A stretch of DNA of 20,645 nt from SZUA-430 sp031413635. GTDB taxonomy: Bacteria > Pseudomonadota > Alphaproteobacteria > Micropepsales > Micropepsaceae. Shown here piece by piece: positions 7,863-14,774 of this stretch; within the stretch, counting starts at the first letter, position 1; each line of letters begins with the position of its first letter. The stretch lies in the NCBI GenBank assembly GCA_031413635.1, contig JANOFM010000243.1, positions 1-20,645 on the forward strand, given 5' to 3'. The notes beneath the pieces are model-generated. The model made no database searches. It was not told the origin of the DNA and was given only the letters and a program-made list of their open reading frames with translations. Both the position numbers and the translations under genes were made by a program.

Positions 7863-7896
7863 CGGCTATCTTTGAAGCCCAGCAATGAGGCTCCGA

Positions 7897-8829
7897 ATGA
7901 ACGCCTTCCTCACCACGATTTTCTACGCGGCACTTGCGAGTCTGTTCCTCGCCGCCTTCGCGGCACTTTTCGGGCGCGCGCATCCCTTGCTCGACGCGTT
8001 CGGGCAATTCCTGCTTCCGGCGATCGTCGGCGCGGCTTCGCTCGCGCTGCTGGCGTTTCTGGCCGCGCGCCACACGACAGGCGCGCTCGCCATTGCAGCG
8101 CTTCTCCTCAACCTCGCCATTGTCTGGCCGTGGCTTCAGACGCCGCCTACGATCGAGCCGAACGGACCGCGCTTCAAGTTGCTGCTGTTCAACGTCTTCT
8201 ATCACAACCCGCGTTTGGATCTCGTTGCGCCACTTGTGCGCAAGTCCAACGCCGACGTAGTCGTTTTGCTTGAAATCACTCCGCGCATTCGATCGCGACT
8301 CGGCGCATTGGAGACGGTCTATCCATACCGTATCGAATGTTGGCGGCAACCGCGTTGCGATGCATTGATCCTGTCGCGCTTTCCGCTGACGGACAACCTG
8401 TCGGCGCTACCGGCTGCACGCACCTCTCGTTCGCTCGCCAGCGTCGTCGTCGACGTGGAAGGGCGTCCGCTGACGCTATTCGCCGCGCATTTGACTTTGC
8501 CCTTCCCATTCAACAGATACGGCAGACAGCCCGAACAGGCTGCGGAAGTGGCGGGCGCGGTCAAAGCGCCCGCCGGTGCCCGCCTGCTCGTCGGCGACTT
8601 CAACGCGGCGAGTTGGGGCGCCACCATGATACACATCAGCGACGCTGCGGGACTAACAACGCTAACGGGACCTGGCGGATCCTGGCCGTCATTCCTGCCG
8701 CGCCAAATGGGGATTCCGATCGATCATGTTCTTGCCTCGCCGGAATTGGCTTTCCTCTCGCGCGAACTCGTCGCAGTCACCGGATCGGATCACCGCGCCG
8801 TGCTAACCGAAATTGCCTTCAAGGATTGA
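7897..8829 (+). CDS. Membrane-anchored endonuclease/exonuclease/phosphatase (EEP) family protein
   Basis: The 310-residue protein starts with three hydrophobic segments (about residues 3-24, 32-55 and 60-80) and continues into an EEP-fold domain. The catalytic signatures are in order: LLFNVF (metal-side Asn), VVLLEI (metal-binding Glu), AAHLTLP, GDFNA (about residues 233-237), IDHVL and GSDHRAV (about 296-302). These fit Mg2+-dependent phosphodiester or phosphomonoester hydrolysis; the substrate cannot be inferred. With this topology the catalytic domain would lie on one face of the membrane, most likely the periplasmic side. The start at 7897 is preferred over the ATG at 7885 because GAGG lies six bases before it. 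It converges on the secreted-protein gene, 4 bp away. Confidence 0.88.
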   Translation: MNAFLTTIFYAALASLFLAAFAALFGRAHPLLDAFGQFLLPAIVGAASLALLAFLAARHTTGALAIAALLLNLAIVWPWLQTPPTIEPNGPRFKLLLFNVFYHNPRLDLVAPLVRKSNADVVVLLEITPRIRSRLGALETVYPYRIECWRQPRCDALILSRFPLTDNLSALPAARTSRSLASVVVDVEGRPLTLFAAHLTLPFPFNRYGRQPEQAAEVAGAVKAPAGARLLVGDFNAASWGATMIHISDAAGLTTLTGPGGSWPSFLPRQMGIPIDHVLASPELAFLSRELVAVTGSDHRAVLTEIAFKD

Positions 8830-8833
8830 ACAG

Positions 8834-9388
8834 TCAGCCCGGAAACAATTGCACGCCGATCTTGGTCAGCGCGCCGTCCTTCGACAGGCCGAGGCATGCC
8901 ATGCTCTCCATACCCTGCACGTAACAGAACACCGGTTGCTTTTCCGCGCGTATCAGTTCGAAGGCTTCGCGGTCGATGCCGGCTTCCGGATAGAACGCAA
9001 ACTCTCCGCCCAGCGGCCCCTCGGCACCCCGCTTCCATTCCGGCAAGTCGGCCGTCGATTTGAACGTGTGACTCTGGAACAGCCAATCCTGAAGCGCGCG
9101 CGCCATCTGCTTACGCGATTTCGCCTCGACAAACGTCATCAGTTGGTCGACCGGCGACGCCTCGACCCAACGAACAGTGCCGTCCGGCGCGCGCACGACA
9201 ATCGTGGCGACGGCAAGAGAACAGGTCGGCCCGGCGGAAAAAGCCTCGGCGCGGAACGCACGTCCCGCGACCGGCTGCCAAGCCGCGGCAGCACTCGCAC
9301 TGCAGCCTGCCGCCATGGCGGGCGCCGCACAGGTCATGCCGCTCGCAATCGCGGCCGCCACCAGAAAGGCAGTCGAACGAACGGCCAT
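8834..9388 (-). CDS. Secreted protein of unknown function, downstream of ahcY
   Basis: The product has 184 residues with a Sec-type signal peptide: MAVRST, a hydrophobic core, and a likely cleavage site after APAMA at about residue 27. The mature part has four Cys (GCSA, PTCS, VFCYV and MACLG), which could form two disulphides in the periplasm. I do not recognise the family; the region with WLFQSHTF, EWKRGAEGPLGGEF and VQGMESMACLGL is the most distinctive. The start at 9388 lies 14 nt after the ahcY stop and has GGAG about eight bases upstream, so it is probably co-transcribed with ahcY. A longer upstream frame only shadows ahcY. Confidence 0.8.
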   Translation of the reverse strand: MAVRSTAFLVAAAIASGMTCAAPAMAAGCSASAAAAWQPVAGRAFRAEAFSAGPTCSLAVATIVVRAPDGTVRWVEASPVDQLMTFVEAKSRKQMARALQDWLFQSHTFKSTADLPEWKRGAEGPLGGEFAFYPEAGIDREAFELIRAEKQPVFCYVQGMESMACLGLSKDGALTKIGVQLFPG

Positions 9389-9402
9389 GAAGGGAACTCC
9401 GT

Positions 9403-10797
9403 TTAGTAGCGGTAGTGATCCGGCTTGAACGGACCCTCTCGCCCGATGCCCAGATACTCGGCCTGTTGCGGCGAGAGCGCCGTAAGTTTCGCCCCCAACT
9501 TGGCCAAATGAAGGCGCGCGACCTTCTCGTCCAACTTTTTCGGCAGCGTATAGACCTTCTTTTCGTACTTCGCGTGGTTGGCCCACAATTCCATCTGCGC
9601 CAGCGTCTGGTTCGTGAACGACGAGCTCATGACGAAGCTCGGATGCCCCGTCCCGTTGCCGAGGTTCACAAGACGCCCTTCCGACAACAGAATGATCCGC
9701 TTGCCGTCGGCGAATTCGATTTCGTCGACCTGCGGTTTGACGTTGTGCCATTTCAGATTGCGCAAAGCCGCGACCTGAATCTCGGAATCGAAGTGCCCGA
9801 TATTGCACACGATCGCGCGGTCCTTCATCGCCCGCATGTGTTCGATCGTGATCACGTCCAGATTGCCTGTTGCGGTGACGAAGATATCGGCGCGCGGCGC
9901 CGCGTCGTCCATCGTTGTGACTTCAAAACCCTCCATCGACGCCTGCAACGCGCAGATCGGATCGATCTCTGAAATGATCACCCGGCAACCCGCATTGCGC
10001 AAGCTGGCCGCCGAGCCTTTACCCACATCGCCGAAGCCCGCGACCATCGCGACCTTGCCCGCCATCATCACGTCGGTGCCGCGCTTGATGCCGTCGACCA
10101 AGCTCTCGCGGCAGCCGTAGAGATTGTCGAACTTCGATTTCGTCACGCTGTCGTTGACGTTGATCGCCGGGAACGGAAGCTCCTTGCGCTCGGCCATCTG
10201 ATAAAGCCGGTGCACGCCGGTCGTCGTTTCTTCCGTCACGCCTTTGATTGCGGCCGAAATCTTCGAATACCAGCCCGGCTTCTTTTCGATCGTGCGCTTC
10301 ATCACGGCATAGAGCGCTTCTTCTTCCTCGTTCTTCGGCTTTGAGATCAAGCCGATGTCGCGCTCGGCTTTCGGGCCCAACACGCACAACAACGTCGCGT
10401 CGCCGCCATCGTCGAGGATCATGTTCGGCACCCCGCCGTCGGACCATTCGAACAGCTTGTGCACGTATTCCCAATACTCGATCAGGCTTTCGCCCTTTTT
10501 GGCGTAGACCGGCGTGCCCGACGCCGCGACCGCGGCCGCCGCATGATCCTGCGTCGAGAAGATGTTGCACGACGCCCAGCGCACATCGGCGCCCAGCACC
10601 TTCAGCGTGTCGATCAAAACCGCCGTCTGGATCGTCATATGCAGACAACCGGCGACCCGCGCACCCTTGAGCGGCTTCGACGCGCCGAACTCTTCGCGCG
10701 TCGCCATCAAGCCCGGCATCTCCGTCTCGGCGATGGCAATCTCGCGCCGCCCCCAATCCGCAAGCTTGATATCGGTGACGACGTAATCGTGTGCCAT
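9403..10797 (-). CDS. ahcY: Adenosylhomocysteinase (S-adenosylhomocysteine hydrolase)
   Basis: The enzyme splits S-adenosyl-L-homocysteine into adenosine and homocysteine in the cytoplasm, using bound NAD+, and so removes the product inhibitor of methyltransferases. The 464-residue length is normal for the bacterial form. Visible signatures are the substrate-binding VNDSVTKSKFDNLYGCRES, the NAD-binding GFGDVGKG (about residues 254-261), NIGHFDSEI, GHPSFVMS, and the C-terminal KPDHYRY. The ATG at 10797 has GAGGAG six bases upstream and MAHDYVVTDIKLADWG is a typical start. A promoter (10840-10868) and an AT-rich inverted repeat lie just upstream. A secreted protein gene follows after 14 nt. Confidence 0.98.
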   Translation of the reverse strand: MAHDYVVTDIKLADWGRREIAIAETEMPGLMATREEFGASKPLKGARVAGCLHMTIQTAVLIDTLKVLGADVRWASCNIFSTQDHAAAAVAASGTPVYAKKGESLIEYWEYVHKLFEWSDGGVPNMILDDGGDATLLCVLGPKAERDIGLISKPKNEEEEALYAVMKRTIEKKPGWYSKISAAIKGVTEETTTGVHRLYQMAERKELPFPAINVNDSVTKSKFDNLYGCRESLVDGIKRGTDVMMAGKVAMVAGFGDVGKGSAASLRNAGCRVIISEIDPICALQASMEGFEVTTMDDAAPRADIFVTATGNLDVITIEHMRAMKDRAIVCNIGHFDSEIQVAALRNLKWHNVKPQVDEIEFADGKRIILLSEGRLVNLGNGTGHPSFVMSSSFTNQTLAQMELWANHAKYEKKVYTLPKKLDEKVARLHLAKLGAKLTALSPQQAEYLGIGREGPFKPDHYRY

Positions 10798-10839
10798 GAG
10801 AGGCTCCTCGTGAGGCTGGGCAAAACGTTAAGGCGCCAG

Positions 10840-10868
10840 TCTATAGCACCCGCAAACCGGCCGTTCAA
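10840..10868 (-). promoter_or_regulatory. Probable housekeeping promoter of ahcY
   Basis: On the minus strand TTGAAC (10863-10868) and TATAGA (10840-10845) are separated by 17 bp, a good fit to the -35/-10 pattern. The predicted transcript would have a leader of about 35 nt before the ahcY ATG, which leaves no room for a riboswitch. Confidence 0.6.
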
Positions 10869-10876
10869 GCCAGACA

Positions 10877-10898
10877 TAAAGAAATGTTTATATCTTTA
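10877..10898. promoter_or_regulatory. AT-rich inverted repeat upstream of ahcY, possible operator
   Basis: TAAAGA (10877-10882) and TCTTTA (10893-10898) are inverted copies around a 10-bp spacer, and a nested ATAAA-N6-TTTAT overlaps them. The element sits immediately upstream of the -35 of ahcY and is strikingly AT-rich against the local GC content. SahR (ArsR family) is known to control ahcY in many Proteobacteria, but I cannot confirm that this sequence matches its motif. Confidence 0.4.
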
Positions 10899-10941
10899 AG
10901 TGTTGCCAAAAGTTGCGAAGGGCAAGCTGAATCCGACACCT

Positions 10942-11502
10942 TTACTCCATCGCGCACGCCGGCACGTCGCCATCCTTAGGCTTCGTCGCATGAGCGCACA
11001 CCGCGTTCCACCACGACATGATCACATCGCCTACCTGATCGTTGCGGGTCTCGAGCGCGGACATTTCGGGCGCCACCTGCGTCCGCCATGCGGCAGGCAC
11101 CTTGCGCGGCTCCTTACAGGCATGGCTGCGCACGTTCGCCGGCACGCGGCGCTTTTTGCAAGCGCGCGCGGCGTCGGTCAAAAACTCGTTCGTCACGCCC
11201 ACTTGATAGCTCGCCAGCGCCTGGCGCTGCCCCTGATCGTCGGGTGCGTCCGACGGAAACATCACGTATTCCTTTGGCTCGGGCAGATTGAGGATCTCGC
11301 GCGCCTGATCCAACATCACGCCGTAGCGCCCGGCCATCAGGGTCATTTCCCAAAGACTGGCCTTGTCGGCCTTGGCCTTTTCGTCGAGCGCCCGCTCGGC
11401 GGCGCTGTCGAACGAAATGAGCTCGGAGAATTCCGCGCAGCCGGATAGACCGAATGCCAAAGACAGCAGCGCCGCGGTAGCGAAAGAACCGCGCCTTGCC
11501 AT
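10942..11502 (-). CDS. Small lipoprotein of unknown function
   Basis: The 186-residue product has a lipoprotein signal peptide: MARRGSF, a hydrophobic core, and a lipobox LSGC placing the lipidated Cys near residue 22. The mature part is hydrophilic and has four further Cys (RACKK, HACKE, AVCAH and PACAM), probably disulphide-paired in the periplasm. An ATG at 11523 is also possible and has AGGA upstream; 11502 was preferred because GGAG lies seven bases before it and the signal peptide is of normal length. The stop is about 75 nt upstream of the ahcY -35 on the same strand. I do not recognise the family. Confidence 0.8.
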   Translation of the reverse strand: MARRGSFATAALLSLAFGLSGCAEFSELISFDSAAERALDEKAKADKASLWEMTLMAGRYGVMLDQAREILNLPEPKEYVMFPSDAPDDQGQRQALASYQVGVTNEFLTDAARACKKRRVPANVRSHACKEPRKVPAAWRTQVAPEMSALETRNDQVGDVIMSWWNAVCAHATKPKDGDVPACAME

Positions 11503-11587
11503 CGCCCTGCTCCAAACGCTCATGCCATGATCCTGCGTCGCGGTGGTTCTACCAAGCCAATTCCAATATCGGGCTGAAAGCAAGCAC

Positions 11588-12121
11588 CTAACGTCGCGCC
11601 CACGCAAGCGCCCGCTGCAGACACGTCGTGATCCACGGACCCTTGGCATCGGTATAGGCGGTTCCGTCGTCGGGATGAAGCGCCGCCGCAACCAGTTTTT
11701 GGGTTTCATACGCGCGAGCTTCGTCGGCATGACGGCGCAAATAGTCGCGAAAGACCAAGTGCCGCTCGATGTCGATCCCGCCCAGCCCGAAAAAATGAGC
11801 ATGGAATCGCCGCTTGCCCGTCTGCGGATCGGTGAGCGGGCAGAACCGCCGCCCTGCGATTCCATACTCGCCCCGCCACTCGTAACCGAGAGCGGTGACT
11901 TTGTCCGCGCGGGCATCGAGCTCGTCCAAACTCGCCACCACCGGCAAGAGGTCAACGATGGGTTTGGCCCTGATGTCCGGAATCGAGGTCGAGCCGATGT
12001 GATGAGCCGCAACGATCAGCTCGCCCAACGCTCCCTTCAGCCGTTCGATCTCGGCGTGAGCGATGGCCGCCCATCGGGCGTCGTGCGGTACAAGTTCGAT
12101 CGGTCTGCGGTCGATGCGCAT
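11588..12121 (-). CDS. GrpB family protein (nucleotidyltransferase-like fold)
   Basis: The 177-residue product matches the GrpB family: IELVPHDARW at the start, the core HHIGSTSIPDIRAKPIVDLL (about residues 40-59), GYEWRGEYGIAGRRFC, a HAHFF block, and FRDYLRRHADEARAYETQK near the C-terminus. The fold is related to nucleotidyltransferases, with the GSTS-type loop and a following Asp. The biochemical role is not established. The ATG at 12121 gives MRIDRRPIELVP. It lies 12 nt after the T-tract of the cspA terminator, so it probably depends on read-through or its own promoter. The frame extended to 12169 lies across the terminator and is rejected. Confidence 0.88.
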   Translation of the reverse strand: MRIDRRPIELVPHDARWAAIAHAEIERLKGALGELIVAAHHIGSTSIPDIRAKPIVDLLPVVASLDELDARADKVTALGYEWRGEYGIAGRRFCPLTDPQTGKRRFHAHFFGLGGIDIERHLVFRDYLRRHADEARAYETQKLVAAALHPDDGTAYTDAKGPWITTCLQRALAWARR

Positions 12122-12132
12122 GGTGGTTCCAT

Positions 12133-12161
12133 AAAAAAGGGGCGGCCTCACGAGCCGCCCC
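12133..12161 (-). terminator. Intrinsic terminator of cspA
   Basis: Read on the minus strand, GGGGCGGC and GCCGCCCC form a perfect eight-base-pair stem with a seven-base loop, followed directly by TTTTTT. It begins 25 nt after the cspA stop. This is the clearest intrinsic terminator in the window. Confidence 0.9.
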
Positions 12162-12185
12162 AAATCCAATCAACTTCGCGGAATA

Positions 12186-12395
12186 CTAAGCCGCGGCTAG
12201 ATTGATCGCCTTCGGCCCGCGGGCGTCGGCTTCGGTGTCGAAAGCGACGCGCTGGCCTTCATTGAGCGAGCGCCATCCCGCACGTTCGACGGCGGAGATA
12301 TGGACGAACACGTCCTTGCCCCCGCCTTCCGGCGAAATGAAACCAAAGCCCTTTGTGGCGTTGAAGAATTTGACCGTTCCGGTCTTCTGCGACAT
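12186..12395 (-). CDS. cspA: Cold shock protein, CspA family
   Basis: The product is a single 69-residue cold-shock domain that binds single-stranded nucleic acid and can act as an RNA chaperone. The RNA-binding motifs are complete: KGFGFI (residues 15-20, RNP1) and DVFVHIS (28-34, RNP2), preceded by TGTVKFFN. The start at 12395 (MSQKTGTVKFF) is typical of the family; AAGGA lies about ten bases upstream. An in-frame ATG at 12440 would add 15 residues unlike the family. A strong terminator follows and a probable promoter lies about 170 bp upstream, so it is likely a monocistronic transcript with a long leader. Confidence 0.95.
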   Translation of the reverse strand: MSQKTGTVKFFNATKGFGFISPEGGGKDVFVHISAVERAGWRSLNEGQRVAFDTEADARGPKAINLAAA

Positions 12396-12590
12396 GCGAT
12401 TCAAGTCCTTGTGATGCAGGCGGTTGCGCCGGAGCGACATGCCCAGACGCCGTGAGAGGCAATGCTATCTTGGAATGGAGGGGAACCGTCTTGCTCGAAG
12501 GCTTGAATGCCACCGTCAATCTTAGCCCGCACTTCACCTAGGTGCAGCCGTCACACCCGGAAATATAGGCGGAATCGCTCAAAAATACAA
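12396..12590 (-). promoter_or_regulatory. Probable cspA promoter and long 5' leader
   Basis: On the minus strand TTGTAT (12585-12590) and TATATT (12562-12567) are 17 bp apart, placing a start of transcription near 12555. That would give a leader of about 160 nt before the cspA ATG. Long structured leaders are known for cold-shock mRNAs of the E. coli cspA type. The -10 is good and the -35 is weak. No protein-coding gene was found in this leader. Confidence 0.45.
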
Positions 12591-12620
12591 GCGCCGAAGG
12601 GCAAACTCAGAGCGCTGAAA

Positions 12621-13535
12621 TCAAGGGCCGATGACCTTGAATCCTTTGGCCCGCAGCATCGCCACGACGCTGTCTTTACCCACGAGATGACCGACACCCA
12701 CGGTCACGAAATGGGTCTTGTCCGAAGCCAGCATTTCTCTGAGGCGCGGCACCCATTTCTTGTTTCGTGCGACAAGCAGCCTCCATCTCAGTGCAGGAAC
12801 CTGCTTGAATCCGTCGTCGACCAACTTCTCCAGCACGTCGGTCCTTCCGGAAGCCCAGGCAGACAAAAGCCTCGCAGGCAATTCCGGCTCTTCCACGACG
12901 CCACGCACGACGGCGCTCAAATAGGCGATCTCGGTTTTCCGGTCGAGAGCGGCGAAATAGGAAAGCTGCTCTTCGACCGTTTCGAAATAGTCGAGCGCGG
13001 CGCCCCGCTTGCGCGCATCTTGTTCGATCACCTGATCGACGCCGTAATAGCGCGAATACCCGGCTTTGATGTAGCTGCACAATTCCAGATAGACCCCGGC
13101 CATCCACGGCCGGAAAGTCTCGAACATCTTCGGCGAACAATGGACGCTCCACGCCGCAGCCTCCAGTTCGGCGTAAAGCTTTGCACGAACCACGTCTTTC
13201 AGTTGCCGACCGTCTTTGAGCCGTCCGTCTTTTTCGACGAAGCGCGTCATATCCAGCCCGTCTTGGTCCAAGGGGGCTTCGAACACGAACACCTGCGATG
13301 CCGCCCGAGCTTGGGTGATTTCATCGCGCTGCCACTGTGTTTCCGGCGGCAGCAAATGCATCGACCCGAAGAGGTAGAGTGTCCGCCCGTCCCGTTCGAC
13401 GGTCCAAAGCGGCGGCATCGCCGCGTCGGCGGCGCCCGCCGCCACCGGCTGCGCGACGGCAAGCCCGTTTGCAGCCAAGAAGAAGCAAGCAATCGCGAAC
13501 GCAACACCAACAGACTTCAACACGACCGACCTCAT
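12621..13535 (-). CDS. TraB/GumN family exported protein, coupled to ptsH
   Basis: The 304-residue protein has a Sec-type signal peptide (MRSVVLKSVG, hydrophobic core, ending near AVAQP at about residue 30). It then shows TraB/GumN features: WTVERDGRTLYLFGSMHLLP with the conserved Gly-Ser-x-His, GVDQVIEQDA in the middle, and the C-terminal VTVGVGHLVGKDSVVAML. Relatives such as the TIKI proteins are metalloproteases that use the GxxH and GxGH histidines; activity here is inferred. It is probably periplasmic. Its ATG at 13535 overlaps the ptsH stop as ATGA, so it belongs to the chvI-chvG-hprK-PTS operon by position and probably by translation. Confidence 0.88.
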   Translation of the reverse strand: MRSVVLKSVGVAFAIACFFLAANGLAVAQPVAAGAADAAMPPLWTVERDGRTLYLFGSMHLLPPETQWQRDEITQARAASQVFVFEAPLDQDGLDMTRFVEKDGRLKDGRQLKDVVRAKLYAELEAAAWSVHCSPKMFETFRPWMAGVYLELCSYIKAGYSRYYGVDQVIEQDARKRGAALDYFETVEEQLSYFAALDRKTEIAYLSAVVRGVVEEPELPARLLSAWASGRTDVLEKLVDDGFKQVPALRWRLLVARNKKWVPRLREMLASDKTHFVTVGVGHLVGKDSVVAMLRAKGFKVIGP

Positions 13536-13819
13536 GCATCCTCGCCGAACTTTGACGCGAGCAAGGCATCCAGTGCTTCAAGTGCCTCGCGCGCCTGACG
13601 ACCGTCGGCCGCGATCGTGATCTCGCTTCCCATGCCGGCTCCCAGCATCATCAAGCCCATGATCGATGTGCCCGAAACGCGGGCACCGTCCTTCGTTACC
13701 GTTATGCTGGCGTCGAATTTGGTCGCGCATTGCACGAACTTCGCCGACGCGCGTGCGTGCAAACCCTTGGTATTGACGATGGTGAGGATGCGCGGTTGCG
13801 GCACTTTGCCGTCAGCCAC
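13532..13819 (-). CDS. ptsH: Phosphocarrier protein HPr
   Basis: This is the 95-residue HPr of a regulatory phosphotransferase system. The phospho-His lies in KGLHARASAKF (His21 with this start), and the regulatory Ser that HprK modifies lies in GTSIMGLMMLGA (Ser52, equivalent to Ser46 of Gram-positive HPr). The start is a GTG at 13819, seven bases after AAGGAG, and overlaps the EIIA stop by eight bases. A longer frame to 13885 only shadows the EIIA gene. The TGA overlaps the ATG of the GumN-like gene. HPr is expected to shuttle phosphate from an EI enzyme to the neighbouring EIIA; no EI gene is in this window. Confidence 0.96.
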   Translation of the reverse strand: MADGKVPQPRILTIVNTKGLHARASAKFVQCATKFDASITVTKDGARVSGTSIMGLMMLGAGMGSEITIAADGRQAREALEALDALLASKFGEDA

Positions 13820-14213
13820 CGGCAAGCTCCTTCGAGGCCACGCGAATATACTTGCGACCGGCCTCCTGCGCTTTGTCGACGGCATCCGACAGCTTGGCCG
13901 TCGGCCTGACTGAGGCGAGCTTGATCAGCATCGGCAGATTGACCCCGGCGATCACCTCGACCTGACCCGTGCCCATCGCCGAGATCGCAAGGTTCGACGG
14001 CGTACCCCCGAACATGTCGGTCAACAAGATGACACCCTTGCCGACATCGACCGACTTGATCGAATCCAGAATCTCCTGCCGGCGGACTTCCATGTCGTCC
14101 TGCGGCCCGATGCACACGGTGCGAAATAAGGTCTGCGGGCCGACGACGTGTTCCGTTGCCGCCTTCAGCTCGTCGGCCAAGCGGCCATGCGTAACCAGGA
14201 CAAGGCCAATCAT
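13812..14213 (-). CDS. manX: PTS EIIA component, mannose type
   Basis: The 133-residue protein is a stand-alone EIIA-Man domain. His9 in LVLVTHGRLA is the expected phosphorylation site. The blocks ILLTDMFGGTPSN and VIAGVNLPML are typical. There are no membrane EIIC/EIID genes nearby, so, as usual in Alphaproteobacteria, it probably works in signalling and not sugar uptake, accepting phosphate from HPr encoded next to it. It overlaps ptsH by eight bases. The gene is often called manX or ptsM in this group; the symbol is by family. A gap of 131 bp separates it from hprK, longer than the other spacings in the operon. Confidence 0.93.
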   Translation of the reverse strand: MIGLVLVTHGRLADELKAATEHVVGPQTLFRTVCIGPQDDMEVRRQEILDSIKSVDVGKGVILLTDMFGGTPSNLAISAMGTGQVEVIAGVNLPMLIKLASVRPTAKLSDAVDKAQEAGRKYIRVASKELAGG

Positions 14214-14344
14214 AATCTCAAGTCACTCCAGGGCCGGGCAAGATCGCTCCCGAATAGGACAGCGGCGCATGACGGCGGCGCATTACATAATCCTGTTCGT
14301 CACCCGCCTCAACGCGCAGAGACGCCAGACAAGGGCCTTGACCG

Positions 14345-14767
14345 TTACGCTTTGGGCACAACCACGAGGGCACGGCGCAATTTCATGGGCGCAGACGCCT
14401 CGAAAGGCATCAAAGCCACAAGCGGCACACGCGGTTCGGCACTTCCGGGCAAAGACCAAGTGCTGGGCTCCGGCATTCGCTCAGGCACCACCTGCATCAG
14501 CTGAACCGCCAGCCGCAGTCGAGTCGCAGCCTTCAACGGTGCCCGCACGACACCGACGCCGCGGACTTCGATCAAACCGGCAATGTTCCCCGGCACCGAA
14601 GCGTGCAGGAAGCCGTCCACGATTTCGACCGAAGTCTGATCATCCGCCACCAACAGAGCCCCGTCTGCGATCAATCGCAGCGCCAAATCGCTCTTTCCGG
14701 CGCCGGGCGAGCCCAACAGCAGAACGCCGCACCCGGAAATATCGATCGTTGTTGCATGAACCAACAC
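14345..14767 (-). CDS. hprK: Short HPr kinase/phosphorylase (kinase domain only)
   Basis: The 140-residue product corresponds to the C-terminal catalytic domain of HPr kinase/phosphorylase. It shows the P-loop GSPGAGKS (about residues 19-26), the DD pair in VADDQT (42-43) and the family signature LIEVRGVGV (65-73). The N-terminal domain of Gram-positive HprK is absent, as is normal in Alphaproteobacteria. The start is set at GTG 14767, eight bases after the chvG stop, giving VLVHATTI like related proteins; TTG at 14764 is an alternative, and the ribosome binding site is weak. It should phosphorylate the Ser of HPr encoded two genes on. Confidence 0.9.
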   Translation of the reverse strand: MLVHATTIDISGCGVLLLGSPGAGKSDLALRLIADGALLVADDQTSVEIVDGFLHASVPGNIAGLIEVRGVGVVRAPLKAATRLRLAVQLMQVVPERMPEPSTWSLPGSAEPRVPLVALMPFEASAPMKLRRALVVVPKA

Positions 14768-14774
14768 GCCGGGC

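Larger units (their letters stand above)
7362..7896. other. 535-bp divergent non-coding region between divL-like and EEP genes
   Basis: This is the longest stretch without a gene in the window. Frames crossing it have no family-like sequence and no good start. It holds four GANTC sites, a TTAA-N7-ATAA element, two hairpins (7509-7530 and 7842-7862), a TGCGCAATTGCGC palindrome near 7698, and a comparatively AT-rich stretch around 7605-7635. It must carry the promoters of both divergent genes, but no convincing -35/-10 pair was found. Confidence 0.6.

Noticed and set aside
10798..10941. Possible SAH or SAM riboswitch before ahcY
   Set aside because: A promoter at 10840-10868 leaves a leader of only about 35 nt, and no riboswitch-like pairing was seen.
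12507..13598. 363-residue plus-strand frame
   Set aside because: It is antisense to the TraB/GumN-like gene, whose signal peptide and motifs are clear.
14214..14344. Possible tRNA or small RNA in the hprK-EIIA gap
   Set aside because: No cloverleaf, TTCGA-type loop or terminator could be found.
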